Shown in pieces: positions 33,401 to 45,000 of a DNA stretch of 64,000 nucleotides (positions are counted from its first letter, which is position 1; every line of letters begins with the position of its first letter). The stretch is from Auriscalpium vulgare (taxonomy: Eukaryota > Basidiomycota > Agaricomycetes > Russulales > Auriscalpiaceae). Made by a program: the position numbers and the translations under genes. The notes beneath the pieces are model-generated. The model did not search any database. It was not told the origin of the DNA and saw only the letters and a list, made by a program, of their open reading frames with translations. The stretch is from NCBI GenBank assembly GCA_019915015.1, contig JAHBBC010000013.1, positions 1,240,001 to 1,304,000 on the forward strand, read 5' to 3'.

Positions 33401-34526
33401 GCACGGACCGTGCCTGGATCTCAACGCTTGCCCTCCGCCCATCGTCGCTGGAGCCCAGAAACAGCTTCAAGGACAGCTCAAGACGAACTACCTGCAGCCA
33501 ACATATTCCGCTCAGGCAGCAGGGCGATCTCAGCGTGGAATTCTGGTGCGAGACCACCTCGGACGGCAGGCGTGCCGGTTCCGTACTGTCCTGCGGCTCT
33601 TTTCCGTAGGCCACAGCGACGACTGTGCTGTATACTCTAATGCATATATTTTGCTCCGTGAATCCCGCATGTCTCCCCGACACGCCTACCCTCGCATGCA
33701 GCCACGTCCCCGCGAAGACACCAGCCGCAATCTGACCTGACAAGCTGTACGTACCTTTCTGCCCCGCGCTGGGCGCTTGCCGACTGACTGCGCCGGTGAG
33801 GCGCTGCCCGCCGGCCGCAGGCGACGACATCCGCGCCATGCGGACTGGAATTCAGACATCCCCTGGTCCGAGCGACGCCAAAACGCGTGGCATGTCGTGC
33901 AAATGCGCCGCTCGTCGCTGGGCGGATGGACCGCCGTTCTTGGAGCCCGGTCGCGGTGGCCACCCTGGAGACTCGAAAGCGAAAGCGGTGCCGCGGCGTC
34001 GCGATGCGGACACCCGTGCAGAACTCCGAGCGCGATTCGCGGCAAATAAGGTGCGGCGGCTCCTCCTTCACACAAATATGTCTCATCACGCGTACGGACT
34101 CCTCTCCTTCTCTCAGACGGCAGCGTCCAGTCACCGTTGCCGAGCACACGGGCAGGCGTGGATTGGCGGCACGCCCGCTATTCCTGCTTCCGCGGGTCGT
34201 GCGGTTATCGGATGTGCCACGCTAGACATCCTAGGTTTCCGTGTTCACTACTGGATCACGCATCTTCCCTTTCATCCCGTCGACCCATCTCCAACACTGC
34301 CTATTTGCTCACCGAACGTGCCCTGTACTAAATGGCGGTCGAGGAAATGTATGACATTTTTCGCTTGAAGCACGCATGTGTTGGCATCCAATCGTTTTTT
34401 GTCGTACACAATTTTTAACAACAATACTATGTCTACCTGAGTTGAGAAAGAGGCCCAGCCGGAATATCGGCGCAGCGGATTTCTACTGTGCGGCGTATCA
34501 CTCGCAGAAGGACCTCCTCCTCGCCT
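30466..34526. other. Intergenic region: duplicated leader, GC-rich repeat, dispersed repeat
   Basis: 30466-31050 is the second copy of the D/E leader block. At 32815-32838 four CCGGGG units form a possible G-quadruplex. About 33080-33440 is a diverged direct copy of about 39900-40335. About 34376-34526 resembles the 3' flank of class II gene M (47820-47983) and is probably the conserved 3' untranslated region. No coding gene is supported. Confidence 0.45.
32815..32838. repeat. Four tandem CCGGGG units, possible G-quadruplex
   Basis: Four runs of four G separated by CC, in a non-coding stretch between F-box copies E and J. Confidence 0.8.
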
Positions 34527-36364
34527 TCATACACGGATCATTATCCCACTCCCGAGCAGATGCTTCCTCGCGCGCACCACCCACCCCTCTTCCACATCGC
34601 ACTGCGTCAAATCGAGCTCCTCCAGTCGACACCCCGCCTCTGCGCGCGCGGCCAAGGCCCACGGCAACTTCCGTATCGCATCGCCCTGCGCCGTGGCCTT
34701 CCGCGCTTTCGATGAGATGGGCACTTCGAATGCTAGGACCGCGAGCCCGGGCAGGACATACGGCACGCGGCGCAGGCTCGCACACACTGCCACCACCGCC
34801 AGCCCCCTCTTCACCACGAGGCGCCGCAGCGCGGGCATTTCCGGCAACGGGGTGTCCTCAAGCTCGAGCTCATCAGAGTCGAGCGTCAGCTCCCGCAGGT
34901 GCGCAGATGCCAGGGACCTCAGGGCGACGCGCGCGGGCCAAGTTTCGTCGAGGAAGCGTACGGTCAGGGTGGGCTCCTGCTCGTGCGTATGCGCGTCCGT
35001 GCGCGCGGTGATGAGGGCGTCGTGCCCGTCCCTGGCCGTGCCAATGTGGAGCCTAGTGATGGCATTGGCGGGCTGGCCCACACGATCGGGGTGGCAGTGG
35101 ATGGACGCGAGGATGAGAGGAAAGAAGCGGTCAGGGAGGTGTTCCGGGAAGTCCTTTACGTTGTAGCAGGTGACGGCGTGGGCCGGCAGTGTGAGGTGGG
35201 AGATGAGAATCATGGCGTCTCGCAGGGTGGTTTCCATTTCCAGATACGACAATTTCGCTAGGGCGACACCGGGCCTGTGATGCTGTTGGACCGCTTCCTC
35301 GGCTGCGAAAACGCTTTCGTCCTCGTTGAGTAGCTTTATCTTGAGTTCCTCCAGCTCGCGCATCCCCTGGAGTCCATCGAGCAGTTCGTTGAGAAAGTCG
35401 TCAAACGTGTAGCCTCCATCGGGCCAGCAGCTGTTCCTGATATGCAGGCTGGTGAGGTGTGAAAAGATTGTCAATGTCAATCGCATGGCAGTATATTCTC
35501 CGGTGAAGTAAAGGTTGCGTAACGCCGGCGCGTGGCATCCCAGAAAATCGTCTGGAGCTGAGGCAGAAACCGTCATCTTGAGCGAGTGTAGGAGCGGTGC
35601 GCCCGTGCTGAATACACGCGAAGCATCCTCCGAAAAGTCGATTTCCACATCTAGATATGCTGTGCGCGAGAGATTATTGGCCAGAAATTGGAAGTGCCAG
35701 CCGTTATTGGCCAGAAATTGGAAGTGCCAGTCGTCTGGGTAGCTGCAATTGAAGTGGGCGACCAGGGGCATCGTCTGTGCGCGCTCAGCAAACGTCTCCG
35801 TCCATCTGCGGCCCAATGAATAAGATATGTGGGTCCAGAGTCCCGAGTGCGCGAGCGCGACATTCCGCCAATACCGGCAGACGTGCGTCACTTTGAGCCA
35901 TACGACGTGATCATAACGCATTCGCATGCGCGGATGGTCCATCTCCGAGCAGAAGGTGAATATGGCCCGGAGGATCTCGGGTGGGACACGTGCGACGGGG
36001 AGAAGGGAGTTGCACTTCTGACGCAGCGCCCGCCGGGCAACGGTCATGGCCTCATCGGCGACAGTGTACGCTTTGCGAAGCGCCTCTTTTGCCGCCTCGA
36101 TTGCGTCTTCCTCGGCCTGGAGCTGGGCACGGTGGGCGGCCTGCGCAGCGCTGAGGGCGCGTTCTGCAGCTTCGGCACCCTCAAAGGTTGCGTGTGTGGT
36201 GTCGGGGGATGGGATGGGGACCGCTTCGATCTGGGTGATCCTGTAGCGCGCGACGTTTAACCAGAGTCCGTCGAACCTGCTCTGCCTGTCAACAGACCTG
36301 TCTGTCTCTGTCGGCAAAGGAAATGTAGTCACCTCTCATCAACGGCGATCCCAGGAGCTTGCAT
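34527..36364 (-). CDS. Class II F-box-like protein, gene J (micro-exon plus large exon)
   Basis: Exon 1 (36364-36333) encodes MQAPGIAVDE and two bases. The 47-nt intron (36332-36286, GTGACT...TTGACAG) is in phase 2, and exon 2 is 36285-34527, giving 596 aa. Features in order: an Ala/Glu helix (AERALSAAQAAHRAQLQAEED), F-box-like LLPVARVPPEILRAIFTFCSE and WLKVTHVCRYWRNVAL, then a leucine-rich region to CRLEELDLTQCDVEEGW. A 30-bp tandem duplication (35674-35733) repeats WHFQFLANN(G/D). The frame is otherwise intact and closest in structure to genes K, L and M. A Skp1-binding role is inferred from the family, and no substrate can be suggested. Confidence 0.88.
35674..35733. repeat. 30-bp in-frame tandem duplication in gene J
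   Basis: Two units (35674-35703, 35704-35733) differ at one base and encode ten residues each. The other class II genes have one unit. Confidence 0.95.
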
Positions 36365-38412
36365 TGTATTTGGATGATCAGGGAGAGCGGGGCAGTCGTC
36401 GGTGGGCGCGGCAGCGGAACGAGTAGTTTGGGCATGCGTTGTCCATGAGGCTGTGCGAGAAGATGATCACTCCCACGAGCCACCGTCGCCACCGGGCGCT
36501 CAATGGAACATGCCCTGTTTGATATCGTGTTCACTTTCAGTGCATGGCTGATGCCTGCTCTTCAGAACGCCCCGTGGCGCCCATGACCGCAGCTGCTCGG
36601 TGCGTGCCATACCTGTCCCACGCACTGAAGGAACTCAAAGATACGATGGCGCAGGCGGACGGGACCATACAACACTCGTCCTCGATATTCCTGACACTCG
36701 GCATCCGTACACCGGCACCAGCCAGCACCAGCGCGATATCATACATCAAGACTCGCTCCGGCGCGGCGATCGCCCTGTCCTCTCTCATAAAACAGGCGCT
36801 CGGTGGCTCGCCAGCCGTCCCATCCTCTATCCCATTCCTCGCACTCATGTCAGCGCATTCGAGGGAGCGTGCGGTGCGGAGCCATCATCGCGATCGCGAG
36901 ATTTGTGGTAGGACTGGGTGGAGCACGCACGCCAGCGCGCAGTGAAGGCCGCGCGCGTTCCGTGCGGAGCGACTGTGCCGTGCTCCCTACATTTTGGTAC
37001 TGCCGACATCGATCTCGCGGACGAGGCGCCGCAGAGTTTGGGCGCGCAAGCCGCGCATCGTGGTCCTTCGTGCGCTGGGGTGAGTGGATGATGCGTATAC
37101 GCAGCGGCCATGTCGTCCGAGTGGAATAGAAAGAACAATTGCATCGAGGGATCTATAGACGTCTTCACGCGCCTTCATATCACAGGCGCCCCGCAGCTCC
37201 AGCATACAACATCACGCCTACCACGGCCGCAAGATCCATGCTCCCGACGCAGCGCATCCGGAGCGTGCGCGCATGGTAGGCAGCCCGTGGTTCGACGCGG
37301 TGGCGCAGAATCGGTCGGTACGCCGGGATGCGGGCCCTGCAAGCCAGGGACACCGGGCTTGTTCCAAGTCCGTCTGTCCCGAGACAAGGTAGATGCGACC
37401 GCGGGGCCGCCTGCGGAACAATAATGCGGCCCGTCGCGAGGCCCGTTTTGATAGGCAGGACTGCGTCGTTGGCTGACAAGACGCAGCGTGGTGGTCGTGC
37501 ATCTTGGGCGAGCCGCTGTGGGGCGGGCGATGCCCGGCAGCGTAATGGCGAGCGCTGCGCGCGGCTTTTGACCAATGCCATTTAGCACAGAGACTGTCCT
37601 CTGACGCGCTGGAGAAACGGTGAATTGATTTACTGACATGGATGAGCGAAGGCGGGAGGAGGAAGTAGGCCGATGGAGCACATGCTGACTGGCGCCGCAG
37701 TCGAAACGTGGAGGTCGGGATTGGATGGTGCGCGCGCCGCCGCGCATCTGGAACGCGCGGACGTGGGAGGTAGCCCGTGGTTTGACGCAGTATCGCGAGG
37801 TTTTGGTCGGCAGCGCAGAATGGGCCGGTACGCCGGGAGGCGGGGCCCTTCATGCCAGGGAGAGGCTCGTTCCAAGTCCGTCTGTCCCGATGCACGGTAG
37901 ATGCAACCACAGGGGCGCCTGCCGCACAATGATATGGCCCGTCGCGAGGCCGATTTTGATAGGGGACAACTGCGTGACTGGCTGTCAAGACGCAGCACTG
38001 TGTTCGTTCATTTTTGGCGATCTGCACCTCCGTCGAGCGCACAATGCGGGGTGACGAAATGGTGGGCGCTGCACGCGGCTTTTGGCGATTTTCATTTGGC
38101 ACAGAGACTGTCCTCCGGCGCTGGAGAAATGGTGGATTGATTTTATGACGTTGATGTGAATCGGGATGTCATATTTGAATACGGAATGAAGGTCGGACGG
38201 AAGATCGGATGGACGCCGATTGGGCATATAGCTTTGAGGGTGAACGTCGGATTTGCATGGCGCGCGCATTGCGCGGGACGTGTGAGATGGAGTACGGTCC
38301 CGTTACATGAGGGGAAAAGCGTCGACGAGTGCGATGGTGTAGTATTTGCGAGCGGAAGTGGTGTCTTTCGTCTATATTTTTAGGCTGTGAAAGGACACCA
38401 ACGGATCTGATT
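36365..38412. other. Intergenic region holding a 500-bp-period tandem duplication
   Basis: Apart from the tandem duplication listed separately, nothing is recognised. Long open frames on both strands run through the duplicated units, but their frames are not conserved between units. Confidence 0.5.
37185..38157. repeat. Tandem direct duplication, two diverged units of about 465 bp
   Basis: Unit 1 is about 37185-37645 and unit 2 about 37683-38157. Shared landmarks in order are CAGCCCGTGG or TAGCCCGTGG, GTTCCAAGTCCGTCTGTCCC, GGCCCGTCGCGAGGCC, CGCGGCTTTTG and GCACAGAGACTGTCCTC. They differ by small indels and perhaps a fifth of bases. Neither a gene nor terminal repeats are visible in the unit. 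Confidence 0.85.
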
Positions 38413-39533
38413 TTAAATCCAATCTACATCCCAAAGAGGGGACTTCATGATGATGATGATCAGCCTCGCACACTATACCAGGCATTTCTTATGAGACGCA
38501 CCGGAAAGGCCCCAGGGCGTCGGTGTATATCCAATACAACGGCGTGGTCCTGGCAAAAATCTTTCAACGCTTTGATCTGCGCCTTCATCACAAAGCGCGT
38601 CGTAGTAACGAGCTCCAGTTTCGGCAGAGGACGCAGCGCCGCAACCAAGCAGTCCATGGAGCTATCTGGGCGGCAAGTTATCCGGGTCTGGTATCCAACA
38701 TGGCGCAGAGTCGGGGGGAGCGCGATGTCTTCCTGCGGCGGGTCAGTGAACACGAGACTCTCAAGGTGCTCGAGGTGCTTCAGGAACTCTTGCGATGGGA
38801 AGACGCCTTTCACGCGTAGGGTGTGGAGACGTTGGAGCAGACCTGATGCATGGAGTTGTCGCCACCCGGCATCGTGCCAAGATGGGCCGACCAGCTCGAG
38901 CTCCCGGAGTGCGGTGAAATCGTTCTGTGGTGACAATAGCCATGGGACGGGCGTCGGCCCAAAGAGACACAACGCCTGCAAGGCGCCGGTCACTGAAATT
39001 GGGTGGGAGTCATCAGCTACCCAATCTTTCAAATCAAGCGCACGAAGATTTGGCCATGTCCGGAGGAGGAGGGCGATGAAGGAGTGCTGTCCGGACGGAC
39101 AAAGGAACACGGGGTGTAGCTGAATCGCAAGCAGGCGAGCTTCCAGCGCAGGATACATCACATCTGTTTTCATATTGTCTACGATCCAGATGCCCTGAGC
39201 CTGCGGACAGAGCTCGAGGAGAGCGACATCGTCTGAGAATTCGGAGGTGACTTCGTCCACGTCCACTTGTAGGGAGAGAGCGCGCACAGCCGCGGAGAGG
39301 TGTGGGTTGGTGCGGAGGGTGCGGATGAGGAGTGGGATAGCACGAGGGTTATGCGGTCTGCCTAGAACATTGCGGGAGCGAGGTATGCGGCGGAAGAGGA
39401 GGCGTTGCGCGGTGGGAATCCGGCACACGAGGGCACAGGCGCGAAGGGTCCCACGGTCGACAGTAGTTGACTGGGACCGACGATATACCCATTCTATGAT
39501 GAGCATTTGCACCTCCAAGGGTGTATTTGCCAT
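38413..39533 (-). CDS. Class I F-box-like protein, copy F (divergent member)
   Basis: Exons 39533-38502 and 38442-38413 give 353 aa. The start MANTPLEVQMLIIEWVYRRSQS and TLRACALVCRIPTAQRLLFRR show the F-box-like motif with a short deletion (AWT missing). The rest is the most diverged of the class I proteins in this window. It still ends in the mini-exon SPLWDVDWI after a 59-nt intron with GTGCGT donor. Conservation of this tail in the most distant copy supports the gene model. The frame is intact. As for the others, an SCF substrate-receptor role is inferred. Confidence 0.85.
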
Positions 39534-41691
39534 GACGCCGCGGCGAACTGACGTTGAAGAGGTAAGATGATGACTCCAAGTGAACGGCTGGTGTGCGCAC
39601 CTCCGAACAACGTCGCAGGACCTCCTCTGCGCGATTTTGAAGCACTGAGAACGTCATTAGAGGCAATAAACTGATGAATACGCAGCCACTCACCGGGCGG
39701 CTGAGCAATTACGGCGTGTCCAAGCAATGTCCAAGTGTCAAAGTAATCGTGGAGATCGTCGAACCCCGAGTGTGGATCGAGCGTCTCAGAGAGATAAGCG
39801 TTGAGTAAGATCGATTGGGCCGGCGAGCGGTCAACGCGATGAGGCCGACGTCCTTGCTCTCGCGCACGCGCCTCGTGGCTCCTTGAACGACCATCGACCT
39901 GCGCATGACCCCGCTTGGCCGTCCCCAGGTACGTGCCCTCCATTCGTTTCATCGGCCTGGATTCTGAGCGAAATCTTGGACATGCAGAGCAGCCCAGAGT
40001 CAGCATGCGCAGGCATCGCATCGACATGGAGCGAACACGAGGGCCGGCTGCGTAGACGGCTTCACGTGGTGGTGCAGCTCGTCTTGTCTGGTACCGCTCT
40101 GTGTGCAGATTGCTCTGCGGCGCCTGCCCCCTCGCCCACGCACCTCTGCTCCGTGCTCGGCCTGTGATTCCGAACATCATCGGTGTACGGCCCGCAAAAT
40201 AAATGCATGGCACGAGCGCCAGATCCGCATCGGGGCGGCAAACGCTTATGCCGAATCGGGTCGCGCTTCGAGCGATCGGCCGTGCCTGAATTGCAGCATC
40301 GCCCATCGTCTCTGGAGCGCCGGTAAGTCCACCCACCTCCTCAAAGCCGACTCCATATACGCAAGGAAGACGTGCATCTGGTGCGCTTTTACATGTCAGT
40401 AGCTGGCTGGATTGCTAACTATACTGTCGTCGATCTAGCCTCGTCGCGCCGTGCCGCATTTTTTGTGCCTCGCTCATGCTCGATCGGAGGCGTTCCCCGA
40501 CGAGGGTTGGGGTGGAAGAAGGCGGATGCTGATGGGAGGTGTAGGGTCAAGGGATGAAGACGCGCATCGCCAGATCAAGGAGCCGCCCGCCCGCTGCTTC
40601 ATCACAATGTCTCACTGCCCAAGGTCTCCTCTCCCTAGGCCTCACACCCTCCATTCCACGACCAACGCCGGCAAGCATCTTAAACGCGTCAACGCATCAA
40701 CATCGACCAGCAGCCCTGCCTCGAGGTGAGTGGCTCGACTATCATGAACACTACGCATACGGCTCTAACTTCACCGTTCAGCACAGTGCAGACACTCGCC
40801 CTCGCCCCACAGCATCTATTTCCCACCGTCGCTCCAACTCAATTCTGCGCGACGCACCCGATCGCGGAGTGCCCTCACTGAGGACAGCCCAAGCTAGACG
40901 ACAGCGCGCCGGGAAGACCATTTGGCACCCGGTCGGCCCGTGTGCACCGCGCCACACCGCCGACCAAACGATGGGACCGCGGCAGCGCACCAATGTTCCA
41001 CCGCGGCGCAAACCATGCAGGTTTTGGTGGAGGACATACACGTGGACAGCGCGTCGGTGCAAGGGTGGTGGCGTGGGTGAGGTGCACGCCAGGAGGAGAA
41101 CAGCGCCATTTCGCTCGCAATCGCTGGATACACCCATGCAATGGGAATTAAATATAAATTGAGCCGTACGAAAAAAGCTGCGTCTTGACTGCTCTCGATA
41201 TCCTTGGAAGAGGCGTCTGCGATGCACGCGATGAAGGGACCGCACGACCTGATTACAGAAAGACGCCCTCAGACAGTTTCAAAAGCCTCATCGAGTGGGC
41301 GGACGGCTCAAGCGACCCTGCGGTGCGAATCAGACACGTACCTAGCCAGCGTGGCTGAATGGGCGGCGAACACGGGAGGTAATCCGCGGCGCGGAGAGTA
41401 CAATCGAAATAGCATCTAGCGATGAACATGAGTCAATGACAGTATACAAAGACACGAACACCAAAGGAAAGGACAGTAGCAAAGCGAAGCACCGGCAACC
41501 ATAACCAAAACACGATGCGCTCGCCGAATCATCATGGTCCGTGCATCCCACCGTGTCTCGCTTCATCGGCGCCGCCGTCAACCATGTCATCCAGGAGGGC
41601 AGTATGTCGAGCTGCTGCTCGGATGGCGGGGTCCACATGCTTGGCGGTGTCGAGGTCGGGGGAGATTGCGGGTGAGGCCCCTTCGCATAAA
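39534..41691. other. Intergenic region with a dispersed repeat
   Basis: About 39900-40335 is a diverged direct copy of about 33080-33440. Shared landmarks are a TGCCCT..ATTCGT..CATCGGC segment, GTACGGCCCGC and CCATCGTC(G/T)CTGGAGC. The open frames are short and inconsistent between copies. No gene is called. Confidence 0.45.
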
Positions 41692-43529
41692 TCAGAAATT
41701 CGACCTCGCAGTGCTCTCGTCTCCCTCTCTCCGCCCTCCATCGCGCATCGTTATCCCACTTTCCATTGACTGCTTCTTCGCGCGCACCGCCCATTTCTCC
41801 TCCACATCGCACTGCGCCAAATCGAGCTCCTCCAGTCTGCACCCCGCCGCTGCGCGCGCGGCCAACGTCCACGGCAGCTTCCGTATCGCATCGCCCTGCT
41901 CTGTAGCCATCCCGGCCTTCGACGAGATGCGCACGTCCACAAACGCGAGCCCGGGAAGGACATACGGCGTGCGGCGCAGACGCGCACAGACGGACACCAC
42001 CGCCGCGCTCTGCATCACGAGGCGCCGCAGCGCGGGCAGGGCCGGCCATGGGCAGTGATCGAGCACATCGCAGTCGAGCGTCAACTCCCGCAAATGCGCA
42101 GATCCCAAGGCAGTCAGGGCGATGGGCGGTGCTCGTGGGCCAGGTGTAGTCGACGAAGCGCACGGTCAGGGTGGGCGTGTGCGCACGCGCGTCCGTGAGC
42201 GCGGTGGTGATGGCTTCGCGACCCCAGTCGACAATGCGGATGTCGAGGCTGGTGATAGTGTCGGAGCTCTGCGCTGCGGAATCGGCGTGGCAGTGGAGGG
42301 ACGCGAGGATGGGGGGAAAGAAGCGGTTAGGGAGGTGTTTTTTTTGACACCTTCAGGCTGTAGCAGGCGACAGTGTTGGCCGGGAGCGAGAGGTGGGAGA
42401 TGAGCATCGTGCATTCTCGCAGGGAGGAATTCACTTCCAGATATGCTAAGTTCGCAAGGGTGACCCTGTCATGCTCAGGTTCATCCGCTGCGAGAACGTT
42501 CCGCATCTCGTCGTCCGAAAATAAGTCTATCTTGAGCCGCTCCAGATTGTGCAGCCCCCCCAGTCCGTTCAGCAGTTCATCAAGCCATTCTTCAAAAGGA
42601 TGGTCTTCAGGTTTGTAGAAGTGGTGGACGTGTAGGCTGGTGAGGCGTGCGAAGATCGACAATGTCAATGGCATGTCAATACGGTCTGTCGAGAAGAAAA
42701 GGTCGCGCAACGCCGGCGCATGACGTCCCAGAAACTTCTCCGGAAGCGAGTCCCCGACAGAGATTCGCAGCTTGAGCGTATGTGGAGCGGAGCGCCCGCT
42801 TGAAAAGCACCTCAAAAAGTTGACGTCGAGATATGCTGTGCGCGAGATGTTCCTGGCAAGAAATTGGGGGGGCCAGTTGTGTGAGTCGGGGGAATACCTG
42901 CGGACGAGGAGTGGCCTCCTTTGCGCGCGATCCACAAAGGTGTCTGTCCAGAGGGGGCCCAATGAAGATGAGATGCGGACCCAGAGTCCCGAGTGCTCGA
43001 GCGCGACATCCCGCCAGCGTCGGCAGACGTACGTCACGTCGAGCCACCCAGTGTGAGCGCCGAGCCGTCTCATATGCGGATGGTCAACCCCTGCGCAAAA
43101 AGCGAAAACAGTCCGGAGGATTTCGGGTGGGAGACGTGCGACGGGGAGAAGGGAGTTGCGCTCCTGACGCAGCGCACGTCGGGCGGCACTCATGGCCTTG
43201 TCGTCGACAGCGAACGCATCTCGAACCTCCTGTTTTGCTGCCTCGATTGCTTCCTCCTCTGCCTCAAGCCGGGTGCGGTGGGCGGCCTGAACATGGCCGA
43301 GAGCGCGCGCTGTGGCGTCGACGTGCTCCACAGTCGCGCGTTTAGTGTCAGACGATGGAAGACGGACCGCTTCGAACTGGGTGATCCTGTAGCGCGTGGT
43401 ATTCAGCCAGAGGGTGTCGAGTCCTTCGAGGTTCATCGTGCAACCTGCTCTGTCTGTCAACATACGTTTCTGTTGGCCAAAGGAATGATGTCGTCACCTC
43501 TTGGTGACGAGGCTCCCAGAATCTTGGAT
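41692..43529 (-). pseudogene. Class II F-box-like pseudogene, gene K
   Basis: Sequence over the whole class II length is present, including LLPVARLPPEILRTVFAFCAG, WLDVTYVCRRWRDVALEHSGLW and CRLEELDLAQCDVEEKW, but it is broken in several places. The micro-exon start ATG is ATC (43529-43527) in an otherwise aligned 32-bp exon. The frame after the first intron does not match the downstream frame. An A8 run (plus-strand T8 at 42338-42345) has one base too many, giving stop after SLKVSKKTPP. A second shift lies at about 42115-42125, before IALTALGSAHLRELTLD. The longest open part (43436-42327) still encodes the F-box-like region. Four independent lesions argue against sequencing error. Confidence 0.85.
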
Positions 43530-45000
43530 TGGCAGAGAATTGGAGGAAGTCGTTGGTGGACTTGGAGAGATGGGCGCGGAAGCGGAAAGTGGTCCACGAG
43601 GTTCCCACGCGCACCAAGCACCCCTCGCAGCGCTCTTTCCCGCGCAAACGCAGTTGACACACTGCGCAGACCGAATTTCTCGCAGGCGCCACGTTCGGTG
43701 GAAAGACGTACCAATCAAAACTCCATGATATGGCTCCTTTGGCTCAGGACCCAGCGGGGAGAAACGTGACGAGCCCGGGCCCGCTGATCATCAATTCAAT
43801 ATCGAAAGTACTTCGAATGGAATGTCGTGCACGCACAAAGATGTAACAGCTTCTGGCCGTCCTCAGAGCGTCATGGTACGCGAAGCGTACGAAACAGGCT
43901 CGGAGATTCGTTCCACCTGGTGACGGTGCGCCGAGGATCTGCTGAGTTGTGACGGCGTCGAGGATCCTTGCTTGCTTCAAGCTGCTCTGCTGGGACTCTC
44001 CTGGCATAGCGGCGGCATGGCCCTGAGCCCATCGAGGAGTTGACACGCACGGAGTCCATAGTGCGCTGAGATCGTCTGAGCAACCATGATTCTTTGTACC
44101 TGCCGAGAAGCTGCTCACCTTGGTGCTGGGAGGACAGAATCGCGGCCGCATGCGTCGCCGGTGTACTCGAGGAGCGTGTCCGATCTGGCGTGCACAGTGG
44201 CTTGCAGACGCGCCACATCAAGAGGTCTTCGAATACGGGACGGAATGTGGTGCGACCGGGAAAGCTGTTGTCGTGGGCAGAGTAACTGGCGCATGCGGTC
44301 GAGATCCGGGGAGCGTATGCTCGATGACGTATGGCGATCCACTACGGTGTTTCCGCGCATACAGTCTCGACGGTCTCCTTTGCCGGGCTGGATGTAGAAA
44401 GAAACATCTTCAGATCCTACAAGCGCACGGGGAGCTCTCGTCTTCGTGATGGGTCGTGAATGTCAACAGAGATGGCACACAAAGCGGGAGCAAGACAAGA
44501 AGCGATGCAATAAAAACGCCGTACACGGATACTAAAAGGATGACAGCAACGTAAAACGCACGGAACGCACTACGCACAGCACGAACAATCACGCCCTCGG
44601 GTTCTTCTCCACTCTCCTCCCTCGTGCTGAACCGGACCATCGCGCATTGTCCAAACTCGACGCTCCATATCGTGTTCCGATGTACCGAGCGAGCTTGCGC
44701 CTTGGGATCTTAAGAGAGAGCTCCGGGGGTGCGCCGTGGCGACGCTGAGCTGCCTAGCTGTGATTGCTGAGTCCACAGAGGCCATCAGCGAGGAGGCAGG
44801 GCGCGCGACATGGCGGCAGAAAGAAAGCAAGGGGAGACGGCGCGGCGGGCCGGTAAATTTTCTCAGCGATACCGCTCCGACTCCGACCTTCACCGCTCTC
44901 CCACCGCGCTCAGGCTCAGGCTGTCACATTCGCATCGTTGAACCGAGGCAACTAGCAAGTCACTACTATCTGCGCCGTTTACCCACCATCGTTACCTGCA
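43530..45000. other. Intergenic region, nothing recognised
   Basis: Only short, mutually overlapping open frames are present. The right part should contain the promoter of gene L. Confidence 0.4.

Noticed and set aside
40554..41162. Plus-strand open frame of about 200 codons
   Set aside because: Composition is Arg/Pro/Thr-rich, it starts without a convincing ATG and there is no domain or splice context.
44736..45000. Upstream extension of gene L in the same open frame
   Set aside because: No class II paralog has it, and the conserved micro-exon and phase-2 intron place the start at 45001.
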